Notes under the pieces: generated by a model
What the model saw: the letters and a program-made list of their open reading frames with translations, nothing else
What the model was told of the DNA's origin: nothing
Database searches by the model: none
From: an uncultured Prevotellaceae bacterium
Lineage (GTDB): Bacteria; Bacteroidota; Bacteroidia; Bacteroidales; Bacteroidaceae
DNA length: 32,605 nt
Direction of reading: 5' to 3'
Assembly: GCA_900313235.1 (NCBI GenBank)
Contig: OMQN01000016.1
Span: 1-32,605, forward strand
Translations under genes and position numbers: made by a program
Shown: positions 24,501 to 31,043 of the stretch, one piece after another
How the letters are laid out: every line of letters begins with the position of its first letter
Position numbering within the stretch: the first letter of the stretch is position 1

Positions 24501-25280
24501 TCTGTTGAAGACGGGAATAACCACAGAAGCCTCCACCTCAAACTCCTGTTCTGCGAAGTCTACCTCGTTATAAAGACTGGTGTCTACCAGCGCATTGATG
24601 GTCTTCAGATGAGCAGTACAAGCCTGTTCCATCTCTATCTGCACCTCACGATTGCGCGGGTTGACATAGTCAAACTGTTTCTCACCTGAGGCACGGAGGT
24701 CGCGTTCTTCTTCGGTATAGAGATACTCGTTCAGGTGTAACAGACGACCCTCGCGACTCAGGAAGAGGCGCAGGTCATACAGGGCGGCATACTGATAGTC
24801 GTGGTCGTGCTCACCAGCTACATACTGATGGAGCAGAGACGTGCGCACCAGCCACACGCTGCCAAAGTCAAAGTCGTCGCGCAACGCACCCTCCTGATAA
24901 TCTATTACTGGATGAGCCTTGCGGACACCCTGCTCTACCGTATAACGGTCGCTATAAACCATAGCAGCCTCGGTATCGCCAGCCACCAGCATCATACGCT
25001 CCAGTGCCGACTCGCCCAGTTGGAGGGCAAAAGGTTTCAGACAGAGCAAGGCATAGGCCGCTACGGCATGTTCAGCGACCAGACTCACGAAGCGGCTGTC
25101 TGACAGGGAGTCTGTCACCAGCAGCGTGCAGTCCTTGGGAGCCGTAACCTGCGATGCCAGCTCTTCGTTAACCAATAGGAAGATATGCCTGACAATCCTG
25201 CTACGGCGCAACTGTTCTACTACAGGCATGACGTCATCCAGGGCTTGACAGGCTATGAAGCAATCTGTTTTCTGTTTCAT
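21600..25280 (-). CDS. Three-domain fusion: glycosyltransferase 2, HIT-like DUF4922, SpoIID
   Basis: From ATG 25280 the protein has 1226 residues. Residues 1-245 are a glycosyltransferase-like region of low similarity to anything I know. Residues 251-470 form a GT-A glycosyltransferase (SVVIPVFNREKTI, DSDD at 341-344, YGEDYALGL). Residues 500-805 contain CFLC (565-568), NPFPILPVHFTIP and HAHLQ (644-648), the histidine-triad motif of GalT/Ap4A-phosphorylase-like enzymes, matching DUF4922. Residues 821-1226 are a SpoIID/LytB domain (LPVESYLASVISSEM 926-940, HGKGWGHGVGLCQIGA near the end), known for cleaving glycan strands lacking stem peptides. No signal peptide is seen. The linker before Met821 is a heptamer array. 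The -7 box at 25312-25319 excludes an upstream start. An AmpG-like gene follows. Confidence 0.85.
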   Translation of the reverse strand: MKQKTDCFIACQALDDVMPVVEQLRRSRIVRHIFLLVNEELASQVTAPKDCTLLVTDSLSDSRFVSLVAEHAVAAYALLCLKPFALQLGESALERMMLVAGDTEAAMVYSDRYTVEQGVRKAHPVIDYQEGALRDDFDFGSVWLVRTSLLHQYVAGEHDHDYQYAALYDLRLFLSREGRLLHLNEYLYTEEERDLRASGEKQFDYVNPRNREVQIEMEQACTAHLKTINALVDTSLYNEVDFAEQEFEVEASVVIPVFNREKTIKDAVESALSQKATFKYNVIVVDNHSTDGTSEILSALLSQYDSKLHVIVPERTDLGIGGCWNQAINSSFCGRFAVQLDSDDLYSSPKTLQTVVNAFYEQKAAMVIGSYRMCDFDLNTLPPGLIDHKEWTDENGPNNALRINGLGAPRAFFTPLLRQVQFPNTSYGEDYALGLMFSRRYRIGRIFSELYLCRRWGGNSDAALSVEKVNANNLYKDRLRTMELHARQQMNQGAGDVLSESALMRFFNRQLQIWEDVRQRYRDLEHVETRELMGDTLTMMAQWNPARIMSTGAKIDAKSIADRPCFLCAKNRPKEQMHRTVDELYELLVNPFPILPVHFTIPTLRHRSQRILPMYGELLQLAQRNSDLTLLYNGPHCGASAPDHAHLQAVSSGILPLQRSWQRLSRNLTEVIKHDEDNGIWLLADYPAAAFVIRSHDTELGEQLFKQLYKCLPPSDDNTEPMMNVIAWNAGSGLVSVVLPRRKHRPACYTAEGDAQYIISPGAVDMAGLIITPREQDFRRLTPELILDIYRELTITPEQVQNTVDKMQASPLTTHHSPLTMKGQPNVTVGIVSAQKIHFSLNGAYVAKGEVIQGEQTVEFSEGGILWNGNQYRSLTFTPQSSQSSFSLYDVTIGVNFHWERKETQVFLGTLRLVVEADKITAINELPVESYLASVISSEMKATAGLELLKAHAVISRSWLLAQMKRREENKEQKNGFFSFIKKDDELIRWYDREDHTIFDVCADDHCQRYQGITKQTSKNVEQALRATRGQILCYGDDICDARFSKCCGGVTEEFQYCWEDTPKPYLISVKDPFCNTNDKAVLSQVLNDYDQETNDFYRWTVEYTADEISDLINEKLKDDFGTITDLIPLERGKSGRIWKLKIVGTKKTFTIGKELEIRRALSESHLYSSAFDVEKTEKGFRLHGKGWGHGVGLCQIGAAVMGQQGYRYDEILLHYYRNAEIKKIY
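22821..22855 (-). repeat. Heptamer array 4 at the SpoIID domain junction
   Basis: Plus-strand units GGTGAGT (three times), GGTGAGC and GGTGACG. On the coding strand they encode a Ser-Pro-Leu-Thr-Thr-His-His type linker and stop exactly at an internal ATG (22820-22818), the first codon of the SpoIID part. Confidence 0.85.
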
Positions 25281-25311
25281 GAATTCTGATTGTTTTACGT
25301 TTATTGGTGTG

Positions 25312-25319
25312 CAAAGATA
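25312..25319 (-). promoter_or_regulatory. -7 box of the fusion-protein operon
   Basis: TATCTTTG on the minus strand, 31 nt before the chosen start codon. No convincing -33 element is seen, because this position is occupied by the heptamer array. Confidence 0.65.
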
Positions 25320-25327
25320 CATATTTT

Positions 25328-25355
25328 AATCAAGAATTAAGCGTTAAGCGTTAAG
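25328..25355 (+). repeat. Heptamer array 5 (CGTTAAG units)
   Basis: AATCAAG, AATTAAG, CGTTAAG and CGTTAAG lie between the divergent promoters of the fusion gene and rlmN. Confidence 0.7.
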
Positions 25356-25393
25356 AAATTGTTATTTTCATGCATTAAATCGCAAATTATTCG

Positions 25394-25401
25394 TAACTTT
25401 G
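25394..25401 (+). promoter_or_regulatory. -7 box of rlmN, nearly leaderless mRNA
   Basis: TAACTTTG ends only 5 nt before the ATG at 25407. With usual start-site spacing, transcription would begin at or within a base or two of the start codon. Confidence 0.7.
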
Positions 25402-25406
25402 CACCC

Positions 25407-26453
25407 ATGATACCACAAAAGAAACGACTTTTGGGGATGACACCGACAGAGTTGAAAGCTCTTGTCGTGGGTCTTGGCATGCCTGCTTTCACTGCAAAGC
25501 AGGTTGCTCAGTGGTTGTATGTGAAGCATGTGAAGAGCATCGACGAGATGACGAATCTGTCGAAACAGAATAGGGAACTACTGTCTGAGCACTTTGAGGT
25601 TGGCGCCATGGCACCTATCGACTGTCAGCGCTCCAAGGACTGTACCATCAAGTACCTCTTCCCAGTATTCACAGCCAACAGCCATCTCTTCGTCGAGACG
25701 GTCTTTATCCCTGACCACGACCGCGCTACCCTGTGCGTCTCATGTCAGGTAGGCTGCAAGATGAACTGTCTGTTCTGTCAGACGGGTAAGCAGGGATGGC
25801 AAGGCAACCTGACCGCTGCCGACATCCTGAACCAGATATATGCATTGCCAGAGGTAGACCAGCTGACGAATATCGTCTTCATGGGACAAGGAGAACCAAT
25901 GGACAACCTCGATGCCGTACTGCACGTCACCGAGATAATGACCGCCGATTGGGGGTGGCAGTGGAGCCCGAAGCGCATCACCGTCAGCAGCGTAGGTGTC
26001 AAGGGCAAGCTCAAGCGGTTCCTTGACGAGAGTCCCTGTCACGTAGCCATCTCCATGCACTCCCCACTCCACGAACAACGCCTGCAATTGATGCCTGCCG
26101 AGAAGGCGATGCCTCTGGAAGAGACGATAGCACTGCTCAAACAGTACGACTTCACACACCAGCGTCGCTGTTCGTTTGAGTACATCTGTTTTGGCGGCCT
26201 CAACGACTCGCCGCTCTATGGTCGCGAGATAGTACGACTGCTGGAGGGATTGGAGTGTCGCGTCAACCTGATTCGCTTCCACGAGATACCGAACGTCGAC
26301 CTGCCGTCATCCGACGAGAAGCGCATGGAAGCACTGCGTGACTATCTGACAGCTCACGGCATAACAACGACCATCCGTGCCTCGCGTGGCCAGGATATCT
26401 TTGCGGCCTGTGGTCTGCTGTCAACAGCCAAACAACTGGAAACATTGAAATAA
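25407..26453 (+). CDS. rlmN: 23S rRNA (adenine2503-C2)-methyltransferase RlmN
   Basis: The 348-residue radical-SAM enzyme methylates A2503 of 23S rRNA (and A37 of some tRNAs). It has an N-terminal helical RNA-binding part, the iron-sulfur cluster cysteines Cys117, Cys121 and Cys124 (GCKMNCLFC), GQGEP for SAM binding, and the catalytic C-terminal Cys335 in FAACGLL that forms the protein-RNA adduct. Extra cysteines at 110 and 113 precede the cluster motif (CVSC). The start at 25407 is preferred over one 48 nt upstream because the -7 box ends at 25401. pdxA follows 29 nt downstream, probably on the same mRNA. Confidence 0.95.
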   Translation: MIPQKKRLLGMTPTELKALVVGLGMPAFTAKQVAQWLYVKHVKSIDEMTNLSKQNRELLSEHFEVGAMAPIDCQRSKDCTIKYLFPVFTANSHLFVETVFIPDHDRATLCVSCQVGCKMNCLFCQTGKQGWQGNLTAADILNQIYALPEVDQLTNIVFMGQGEPMDNLDAVLHVTEIMTADWGWQWSPKRITVSSVGVKGKLKRFLDESPCHVAISMHSPLHEQRLQLMPAEKAMPLEETIALLKQYDFTHQRRCSFEYICFGGLNDSPLYGREIVRLLEGLECRVNLIRFHEIPNVDLPSSDEKRMEALRDYLTAHGITTTIRASRGQDIFAACGLLSTAKQLETLK

Positions 26454-26482
26454 CAGTATAACGAAATACCTTCAAAAACAAT

Positions 26483-27628
26483 ATGGAAGAAAAGAAAATT
26501 CGCGTGGCTATCACGCAAGGAGATACCAACGGTGTCGGCTACGAGGTGATACTGAAGGTCTTTGAAGACCCTGCCATCCTCGAACTTTGCACACCAATCA
26601 TCTATGGCTCAGCCAAGATTGCGGCCTACCATAAGAAGGCACTCAATCTGGAGACCAACTTCACCACCATCAGCAAAGCTGAAGAGGCGCGTGACGGACG
26701 TGTCAACCTGTTGGTATGTCACGACAACGAAATCAAAATTGAATTCGGACAACCCTCAGAAGAGGCTGGTCAGGCAGCGCTCTGTGCTTTGGATCGCGCC
26801 ATGACGGACTATCGCAGCGGACTCTACGACGTGCTGGTGACAGCACCCATCAACAAGGCTACCATCCAGAGCCCTGGCTTCAAATTTCCAGGTCATACCG
26901 AGTATATTGAAACCAGCGTGGGAGATGGAAAAAAGGCACTGATGATACTGATGAACGATGTGCTACGTGTAGCACTCGTCACGACCCACCTGCCCATCAA
27001 GGACATTGCCAAGTCCATCAGCAAGGAGGCAATCATTGAGAAAGCCACCATTTTCCACCAGTCACTGCGTCGCGACTTCCGCATCTCTTGTCCACGCATC
27101 GCCGTATTGTCGCTCAACCCACATGCTGGCGACGAAGGTCTGCTGGGCGCTGAAGAGAAAGACATCATCACGCCTGCCATCGAACAGTTGGCAGAGAACG
27201 GCATCCAGGCTTTTGGTCCCTATGCTGCTGACGGTTTCTTCGGATCAGGCAACTTCAACTACTTCGATGGCGTGCTGGCCATGTATCACGACCAGGGCCT
27301 GACTCCTTTCAAGACCATTGCCCTGGACAACGGCGTCAACTTCACCGCTGGTCTGCCCATTGTACGCACTTCGCCAGACCATGGTACTGCCTACGACATC
27401 GCCGGACAAGGCAAGGCCGACGAGAACTCGCTGCGACAGGCTATCTATACCGCTATAGACATCTGGCGTAACCGTCAGAACTATGACGAACCACTGCAGA
27501 ACCCACTACCCAAGCTGTTCCACGAGAAGCGTGAGGACGGCAACAGGGCACGTTTTGCACAGCCTCGACCCAAGGACATGTTCAAAAAAGAGAAGCCCGC
27601 CAAGGCTGAAACGGAGGCAGAAAGTTAA
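26483..27628 (+). CDS. pdxA: 4-hydroxythreonine-4-phosphate dehydrogenase PdxA
   Basis: The 381-residue enzyme oxidises 4-phosphohydroxy-threonine in the DXP-dependent vitamin B6 pathway. Family marks are ITQGDTNGVG (10-19), GHTE (His138), and the metal-ligand histidines His169 (TTHLP), His214 (NPHAGDEG) and His269 (MYHDQGLTPFK). It is about 50 residues longer than the usual 330, mostly a Lys/Glu-rich C-terminal tail typical of Bacteroidetes copies. It lies 29 nt after rlmN. Confidence 0.94.
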   Translation: MEEKKIRVAITQGDTNGVGYEVILKVFEDPAILELCTPIIYGSAKIAAYHKKALNLETNFTTISKAEEARDGRVNLLVCHDNEIKIEFGQPSEEAGQAALCALDRAMTDYRSGLYDVLVTAPINKATIQSPGFKFPGHTEYIETSVGDGKKALMILMNDVLRVALVTTHLPIKDIAKSISKEAIIEKATIFHQSLRRDFRISCPRIAVLSLNPHAGDEGLLGAEEKDIITPAIEQLAENGIQAFGPYAADGFFGSGNFNYFDGVLAMYHDQGLTPFKTIALDNGVNFTAGLPIVRTSPDHGTAYDIAGQGKADENSLRQAIYTAIDIWRNRQNYDEPLQNPLPKLFHEKREDGNRARFAQPRPKDMFKKEKPAKAETEAES

Positions 27629-27637
27629 TTTTCTGCC
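27616..27637 (+). terminator. Hairpin spanning the pdxA stop codon
   Basis: GGCAGAAA (27616-27623) pairs with TTTCTGCC (27630-27637) around a 6-nt loop containing the stop codon. No T-run follows, so terminator function is uncertain. Confidence 0.35.
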
Positions 27638-27667
27638 AAAGTATGCCATAATGTCAGATTTTCTTTG

Positions 27668-27675
27668 TAACTTTG
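27668..27675 (+). promoter_or_regulatory. -7 box of the sigma-54 activator operon
   Basis: TAACTTTG, 20 nt before the ATG. No -33 TTTG is visible. Confidence 0.65.
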
Positions 27676-27695
27676 CAGCCCGCTAAGCTAAGATA

Positions 27696-28931
27696 ATGAA
27701 AACAACTGAGTTACAGAACATCAAACAGCGCTATAACATCGTAGGCAACTGCGAAGCATTAAATCGCGCACTCGACGTCGCTATGCAGGTGGCGCCGACT
27801 GACCTCAGTGTACTCATTGTCGGAGAGAGCGGTGTCGGTAAGGAGATTATTCCTCGTGTTATCCACGACAACTCACCCCGCCGTCGCGAGAAGTATTTCG
27901 CCATCAACTGCGGTTCTATTCCCGAGGGAACCATAGACTCTGAGCTCTTCGGACATGTGAAGGGCTCGTTTACGGGGGCCATCAATGACTCGCCAGGTTA
28001 CTTCGGCGTAGCCAACAAAGGAACACTCTTCCTTGACGAGGTGGGCGAACTGCCCATGGCCACACAGGCCCGCCTGTTGCGTGTCCTGGAGAATGGTGAG
28101 TACATTCCTGTAGGTGGCACAGAAATTCGCAAGACGGACGTACGTATCGTTGCTGCCACCAATGTCAACATCCAGCAGGCCATCAGCGAGGGACGCTTCC
28201 GCGAAGACCTCTACTACCGTCTGAATCAGGTTCCCGTACAGATGCCGCCTCTGCGAGAGCGCGGTGAAGACATCATCCTGCTATTCCGTCTCTTTGCCAT
28301 GCAGATGGCCGAGAAATACCGCATGGACAAGGTGGTGCTGACTGACGAGGCTAAGCTGTTGCTGATGCGTTACAAGTGGCCAGGAAATGTGCGCCAACTG
28401 AAGAACATTACTGAGCAAATCAGCATCCTCAGCACAGAACGACAGATTACGCCAGAAATCCTGGCTCGCTTTATTCCACAGGACCAGGAGAGTACACAGT
28501 TGGCTACTATCCACTCAGAAGGCGAACACTCGTTTGAAAATGAGCGTGAGATACTCTATAAGATTCTCTTCGAACTGCGTAGCAATGTCAACGACATGCG
28601 CCGTGAGATGAGTACGCTGAAGAAGCAGATGGAAGATGTGCAGGTCAGCAAGCCTGCTCAGCAGCCCCAGTTCCCCAATACCCAACTGGCACCCATCCAT
28701 CCTTCAACCTATGATGCCCGTCTTTCGACACTCAACTCTGCCGAGGATGCAGTTGCCGAAGAGTATGTAGAACCGGAGATGGAGAGTCTGAACCTCAGCG
28801 ACCTGGGACGTCAGATGTTAGAGAAAGCATTAGAACGCAATGGGGGCAATCGCAAGAAGGCTGCCTTAGAGCTAGGCATCAGTGACCGCACCCTTTATCG
28901 TAGACTGAAACAATATGGACTGGACAAGTAA
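27696..28931 (+). CDS. Sigma-54-dependent transcriptional activator without receiver domain
   Basis: The 411-residue protein begins almost directly with the AAA+ domain: Walker A GESGVGKE (43-50), the sigma-54-contacting loop GSFTGA (90-95, usually GAFTGA), Walker B TLFLDEVGEL (110-119), and the sensor region around REDLYYRLNQVPVQMPPLRER. A linker with a short coiled coil (about 285-310) leads to a C-terminal Fis-type helix-turn-helix (about 383-409, NRKKAALELGISDRTLYRRL). It lacks an N-terminal sensory domain, so it may be controlled by a partner protein or by level. Its end overlaps lptE by 17 nt. It heads the conserved lptE-TPR-secG cluster. Confidence 0.92.
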   Translation: MKTTELQNIKQRYNIVGNCEALNRALDVAMQVAPTDLSVLIVGESGVGKEIIPRVIHDNSPRRREKYFAINCGSIPEGTIDSELFGHVKGSFTGAINDSPGYFGVANKGTLFLDEVGELPMATQARLLRVLENGEYIPVGGTEIRKTDVRIVAATNVNIQQAISEGRFREDLYYRLNQVPVQMPPLRERGEDIILLFRLFAMQMAEKYRMDKVVLTDEAKLLLMRYKWPGNVRQLKNITEQISILSTERQITPEILARFIPQDQESTQLATIHSEGEHSFENEREILYKILFELRSNVNDMRREMSTLKKQMEDVQVSKPAQQPQFPNTQLAPIHPSTYDARLSTLNSAEDAVAEEYVEPEMESLNLSDLGRQMLEKALERNGGNRKKAALELGISDRTLYRRLKQYGLDK

Positions 28932-29439
28932 GAAGACATATAGGCTGTTGGCTGTTAGCTGTTGGCTGTTGGCTGTCAGCGCCTGTTCCGTGAGCTATAA
29001 GTTCAACGGAGCCAGCATTGACTATACAAAGACTAAGACCATTCAGATTGCCGACTTCCCGCTGCGTTCAAGCTATGTCTGGGGCCCCATGGAACCCATG
29101 TTCAACAACCAATTGAGAGACCAGTTCTCCTCACATACCCGTCTGACACAGGTAAAGCGCAATGGCGACCTGAAGATCGAGGGCGAAATCACGCAATACC
29201 AGCAACGCAACAAGTCCGTAAGTGCTGAGGGCTATTCAGCTCAGACAGAACTGTCGATGACCGTCAACGTGCGTTTCACCAATAATACCAACCACTCGCA
29301 AGACTTTGAGCGCAGTTTCACTGCTACACAGAGCTATGAGACAACCCACACGCTCAACGAGGTGCAGGAAGAACTTGTCACCCAGATGTGTAAAGACATC
29401 TGCGACCAGATATTCAATGCCACTGTTGCCAACTGGTAA
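28915..29439 (+). CDS. lptE: LPS-assembly lipoprotein LptE
   Basis: The 174-residue lipoprotein has its lipid-bearing Cys at 24 (lipobox VSAC). The mature part reads SVSYKFNGASIDYTKTKTIQIADFP, then LRDQFSSHTRLTQV and GEITQYQQ, the layout of Bacteroidetes LptE. LptE plugs the LptD barrel that inserts lipopolysaccharide into the outer leaflet. The start overlaps the sigma-54 activator gene by 17 nt. The hydrophobic core of the signal peptide is encoded by a heptamer array and so repeats every seven residues (LLAVSCW, LLAVSAC), which is unusual. Confidence 0.85.
   Translation: MDWTSKKTYRLLAVSCWLLAVSACSVSYKFNGASIDYTKTKTIQIADFPLRSSYVWGPMEPMFNNQLRDQFSSHTRLTQVKRNGDLKIEGEITQYQQRNKSVSAEGYSAQTELSMTVNVRFTNNTNHSQDFERSFTATQSYETTHTLNEVQEELVTQMCKDICDQIFNATVANW
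28943..28977 (+). repeat. Heptamer array 6 in the LptE signal peptide
   Basis: GGCTGTT, GGCTGTT, AGCTGTT, GGCTGTT, GGCTGTC. Five units without interruption encode residues 10-21 of the signal peptide. Confidence 0.85.
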
Positions 29440-29451
29440 AAAAAAGAAAAG

Positions 29452-29472
29452 TAAGTCTTAAGTGTTAAGATA
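29452..29472 (+). repeat. Heptamer array 7 (TAAGTGT units)
   Basis: TAAGTCT, TAAGTGT and TAAGATA end on the first base of the next gene's ATG (29472). Confidence 0.6.
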
Positions 29473-30206
29473 TGGAAATAACGGAGCTCATCAACCACCC
29501 TGAACGACTCGACCGCGACACGCTGTACGAGCTACGTTCCATGCTGGCCTTGGACCCGTATTACCAGACTGCACGTCTGCTCATGCTGCAGAACCTCTAT
29601 CTGCTCCATGATGCAGCCTTCGACGAGGAACTACGTCGGGCAGCACTCTACGTCACCGACCGCAAGACCATCTTCAATATGATTGAGGCCGCTCATTACC
29701 AGTTGCGCAAGCAGCCTACGGCTGACAGCCAGAAGCCTAAAGCCAACAGCCGTACCATCGACCTCATCGACACATTCCTCGACTCCATACCGGAAGACGA
29801 GGAGCCTAAAGACAAGAAACGGCGCCCTACCCCAGCCGATGCAGCCATCGACTACGTGGCCTATCTGCTTGAAACAGAGAATGACACCACAAGCGAGGAT
29901 GCTCCACAGCTGAAGGGACACGACCTGATAGACACCTTCCTGCAACAAGAACAGGGACGTATCATGCTCGAGTTACCACAAGAGGAACATGACGACAGTC
30001 AACAAGACGACAGCGACGATACCGACGAGGAATACTTCACAGAGACGTTGGCCCGTATCTACATCAAACAGGGTCGCTATCAGAAAGCCCTCGATATAAT
30101 TACTCGTCTCAGCGGCAAGTACCCACATAAAAATGCCTACTTTGCTGACCAAATCAGGTTCCTGGAGAAGTTGATTATCAACAACAAAACAAGATCAAGC
30201 AATTAA
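29472..30206 (+). CDS. TPR-type protein conserved between lptE and secG
   Basis: The 244-residue soluble protein has helical N-terminal repeats (about 1-75, TLYELRSMLALDPYYQTARLLMLQNLYLL), a low-complexity acidic middle with the heptamer-encoded linker (about 80-95), and a final TPR unit ETLARIYIKQGRYQKALDIITRLSGKYP (about 190-217). It has no signal peptide, so it is presumably cytoplasmic or peripheral. It occurs in this cluster across Bacteroidales. A scaffold role in envelope biogenesis is only inferred from neighbours. Confidence 0.7.
   Translation: MEITELINHPERLDRDTLYELRSMLALDPYYQTARLLMLQNLYLLHDAAFDEELRRAALYVTDRKTIFNMIEAAHYQLRKQPTADSQKPKANSRTIDLIDTFLDSIPEDEEPKDKKRRPTPADAAIDYVAYLLETENDTTSEDAPQLKGHDLIDTFLQQEQGRIMLELPQEEHDDSQQDDSDDTDEEYFTETLARIYIKQGRYQKALDIITRLSGKYPHKNAYFADQIRFLEKLIINNKTRSSN
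29711..29752 (+). repeat. Heptamer array 8 in the TPR-protein linker
   Basis: GCAGCCT, ACGGCTG, ACAGCCA, GAAGCCT, AAAGCCA and ACAGCCG share the core AGCC (reverse complement GGCT, as in array 6). They encode the linker QPTADSQKPKANSR. Confidence 0.65.
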
Positions 30207-30241
30207 ACAACAAAAAACAAATATTTAAACAATTAAAAATT

Positions 30242-30625
30242 ATGTACCCATTATTCGTAATTCTTATCGTGATTGCAGCCATACTGATGATTGGTATTGT
30301 GCTGATTCAAGAGTCAAAGGGTGGCGGTCTGTCGTCAAGCTTTGCAGGTTATAACCAAGTAGCCGGTGTCCGCAAGACTACCGACTTCATCGAGAAGGCA
30401 ACATGGACACTGGCCGCTGCTATGGTAGCTATCAGCATCATTTGCGCATGGGTAGCCCCCACCGCCAGCACTGATTCTTCTGTGATGGAAGGTATCGAGA
30501 ACCCCGTTACCAATCCTAACAATCTGCCAGGCTTTGGCGCTAGTCAGACCAAGGATGCTGCCGCTCCTGCTGCAGAAGCTCCTGCTGCTGAGACTCCCGC
30601 AGCTCCCGAAAAGCCTGCAAATTAA
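30242..30625 (+). CDS. secG: Preprotein translocase subunit SecG
   Basis: The 127-residue protein has two membrane helices (about 2-22 and 54-73) joined by the conserved cytoplasmic loop ESKGGGLSSSFAGYNQVAGVRKTTDF, the hallmark of SecG. An Ala/Pro/Glu-rich tail (about 100-127) is typical of Bacteroidetes. SecG assists SecYE in protein export by easing SecA cycling. It lies 35 nt after the TPR-protein gene, at the end of the cluster. Confidence 0.95.
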   Translation: MYPLFVILIVIAAILMIGIVLIQESKGGGLSSSFAGYNQVAGVRKTTDFIEKATWTLAAAMVAISIICAWVAPTASTDSSVMEGIENPVTNPNNLPGFGASQTKDAAAPAAEAPAAETPAAPEKPAN

Positions 30626-30641
30626 AGTTTTTCTTAAAAAA

Positions 30642-30680
30642 GTACGGGAATAATTTGGCCAATCCAAATTTTTCCCGTAC
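30642..30680. repeat. Near-perfect 17-bp inverted repeat over the tRNA promoter
   Basis: 30642-30658 pairs with 30664-30680 in 16 of 17 positions around a 5-nt loop. The left arm contains the -33 TTTG and the right arm enters the -7 box of the tRNA promoter. It could end the secG mRNA, or bind a dimeric regulator. Confidence 0.75.
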
Positions 30681-30685
30681 CTTTG
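30654..30685 (+). promoter_or_regulatory. Promoter of tRNA-His
   Basis: -33 TTTG (30654-30657), a 20-nt gap and -7 TACCTTTG (30678-30685): a full consensus match, 19 nt before the tRNA. Confidence 0.88.
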
Positions 30686-30704
30686 CACCCGCAAAAGCAA
30701 CATG

Positions 30705-30778
30705 GTGCCCGTAGTTCAGTTGGTTAGAGCGTCAGATTGTGGTTCTGAATGTCGACGGTTCGAGTCCGTCCGGGCACC
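30705..30778 (+). tRNA. tRNA-His (anticodon GTG)
   Basis: A complete cloverleaf. The acceptor stem is GTGCCCG (30705-30711) with CGGGCAC (30771-30777). The anticodon stem TCAGA/TCTGA (30732-30736, 30744-30748) frames a loop with anticodon GTG (30739-30741), and a normal T-arm GGTTCGAGTCC follows. G at 30704 can pair with discriminator C 30778, the extra G-1 pair specific to tRNA-His. CCA is not encoded. It has its own promoter and terminator. Confidence 0.96.
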
Positions 30779-30784
30779 CTTCAG

Positions 30785-30819
30785 AAAAGTCCTGTAGATC
30801 AAAGTTTTACAGGGCTTTT
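30785..30819 (+). terminator. Intrinsic terminator of tRNA-His
   Basis: CCTGTA (30791-30796) pairs with TACAGG (30808-30813), extended outward by further pairs (30785-30790 with 30814-30819), and the T-run CTTTTTCTTTTT follows. Confidence 0.85.
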
Positions 30820-30920
30820 TCTTTTTCATCATCTCAAATTTGATACTGATTTGATACTGCTAGACAGCTCCTCCTTCGATTTCTGCGCTATTTCTGCCAT
30901 ATTTTCTCCTTTAAAAACTT

Positions 30921-30959
30921 CTTTTCCCTTAAAGTCCATAACAAGCCTTAAGGGAAAAG
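30921..30959 (-). terminator. Perfect 12-bp inverted repeat, likely terminator of the AlbA-domain gene
   Basis: CTTTTCCCTTAA (30921-30932) and TTAAGGGAAAAG (30948-30959) pair perfectly around 15 nt. On the minus strand AAGTTTTTAAAGG follows, so it probably ends the minus-strand gene stopping at 31044. The rest of 30820-31043 holds no gene I can support. Confidence 0.6.
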
Positions 30960-31043
30960 AATATTATTAAGCGTTGACAAGTTGAAATTGTCATATAGAT
31001 GTCAATTTGTCCACTCCGTTGTCGTTTGCATAAGCAGGAGCAC

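Noticed and set aside
30829-30900. A 24-codon minus-strand frame (MAEIAQKSKEEL...) beside tRNA-His as an integrase remnant
   Set aside because: It is too short and unrecognised, and no second copy of the tRNA 3' end is seen in the window to mark an attachment site.
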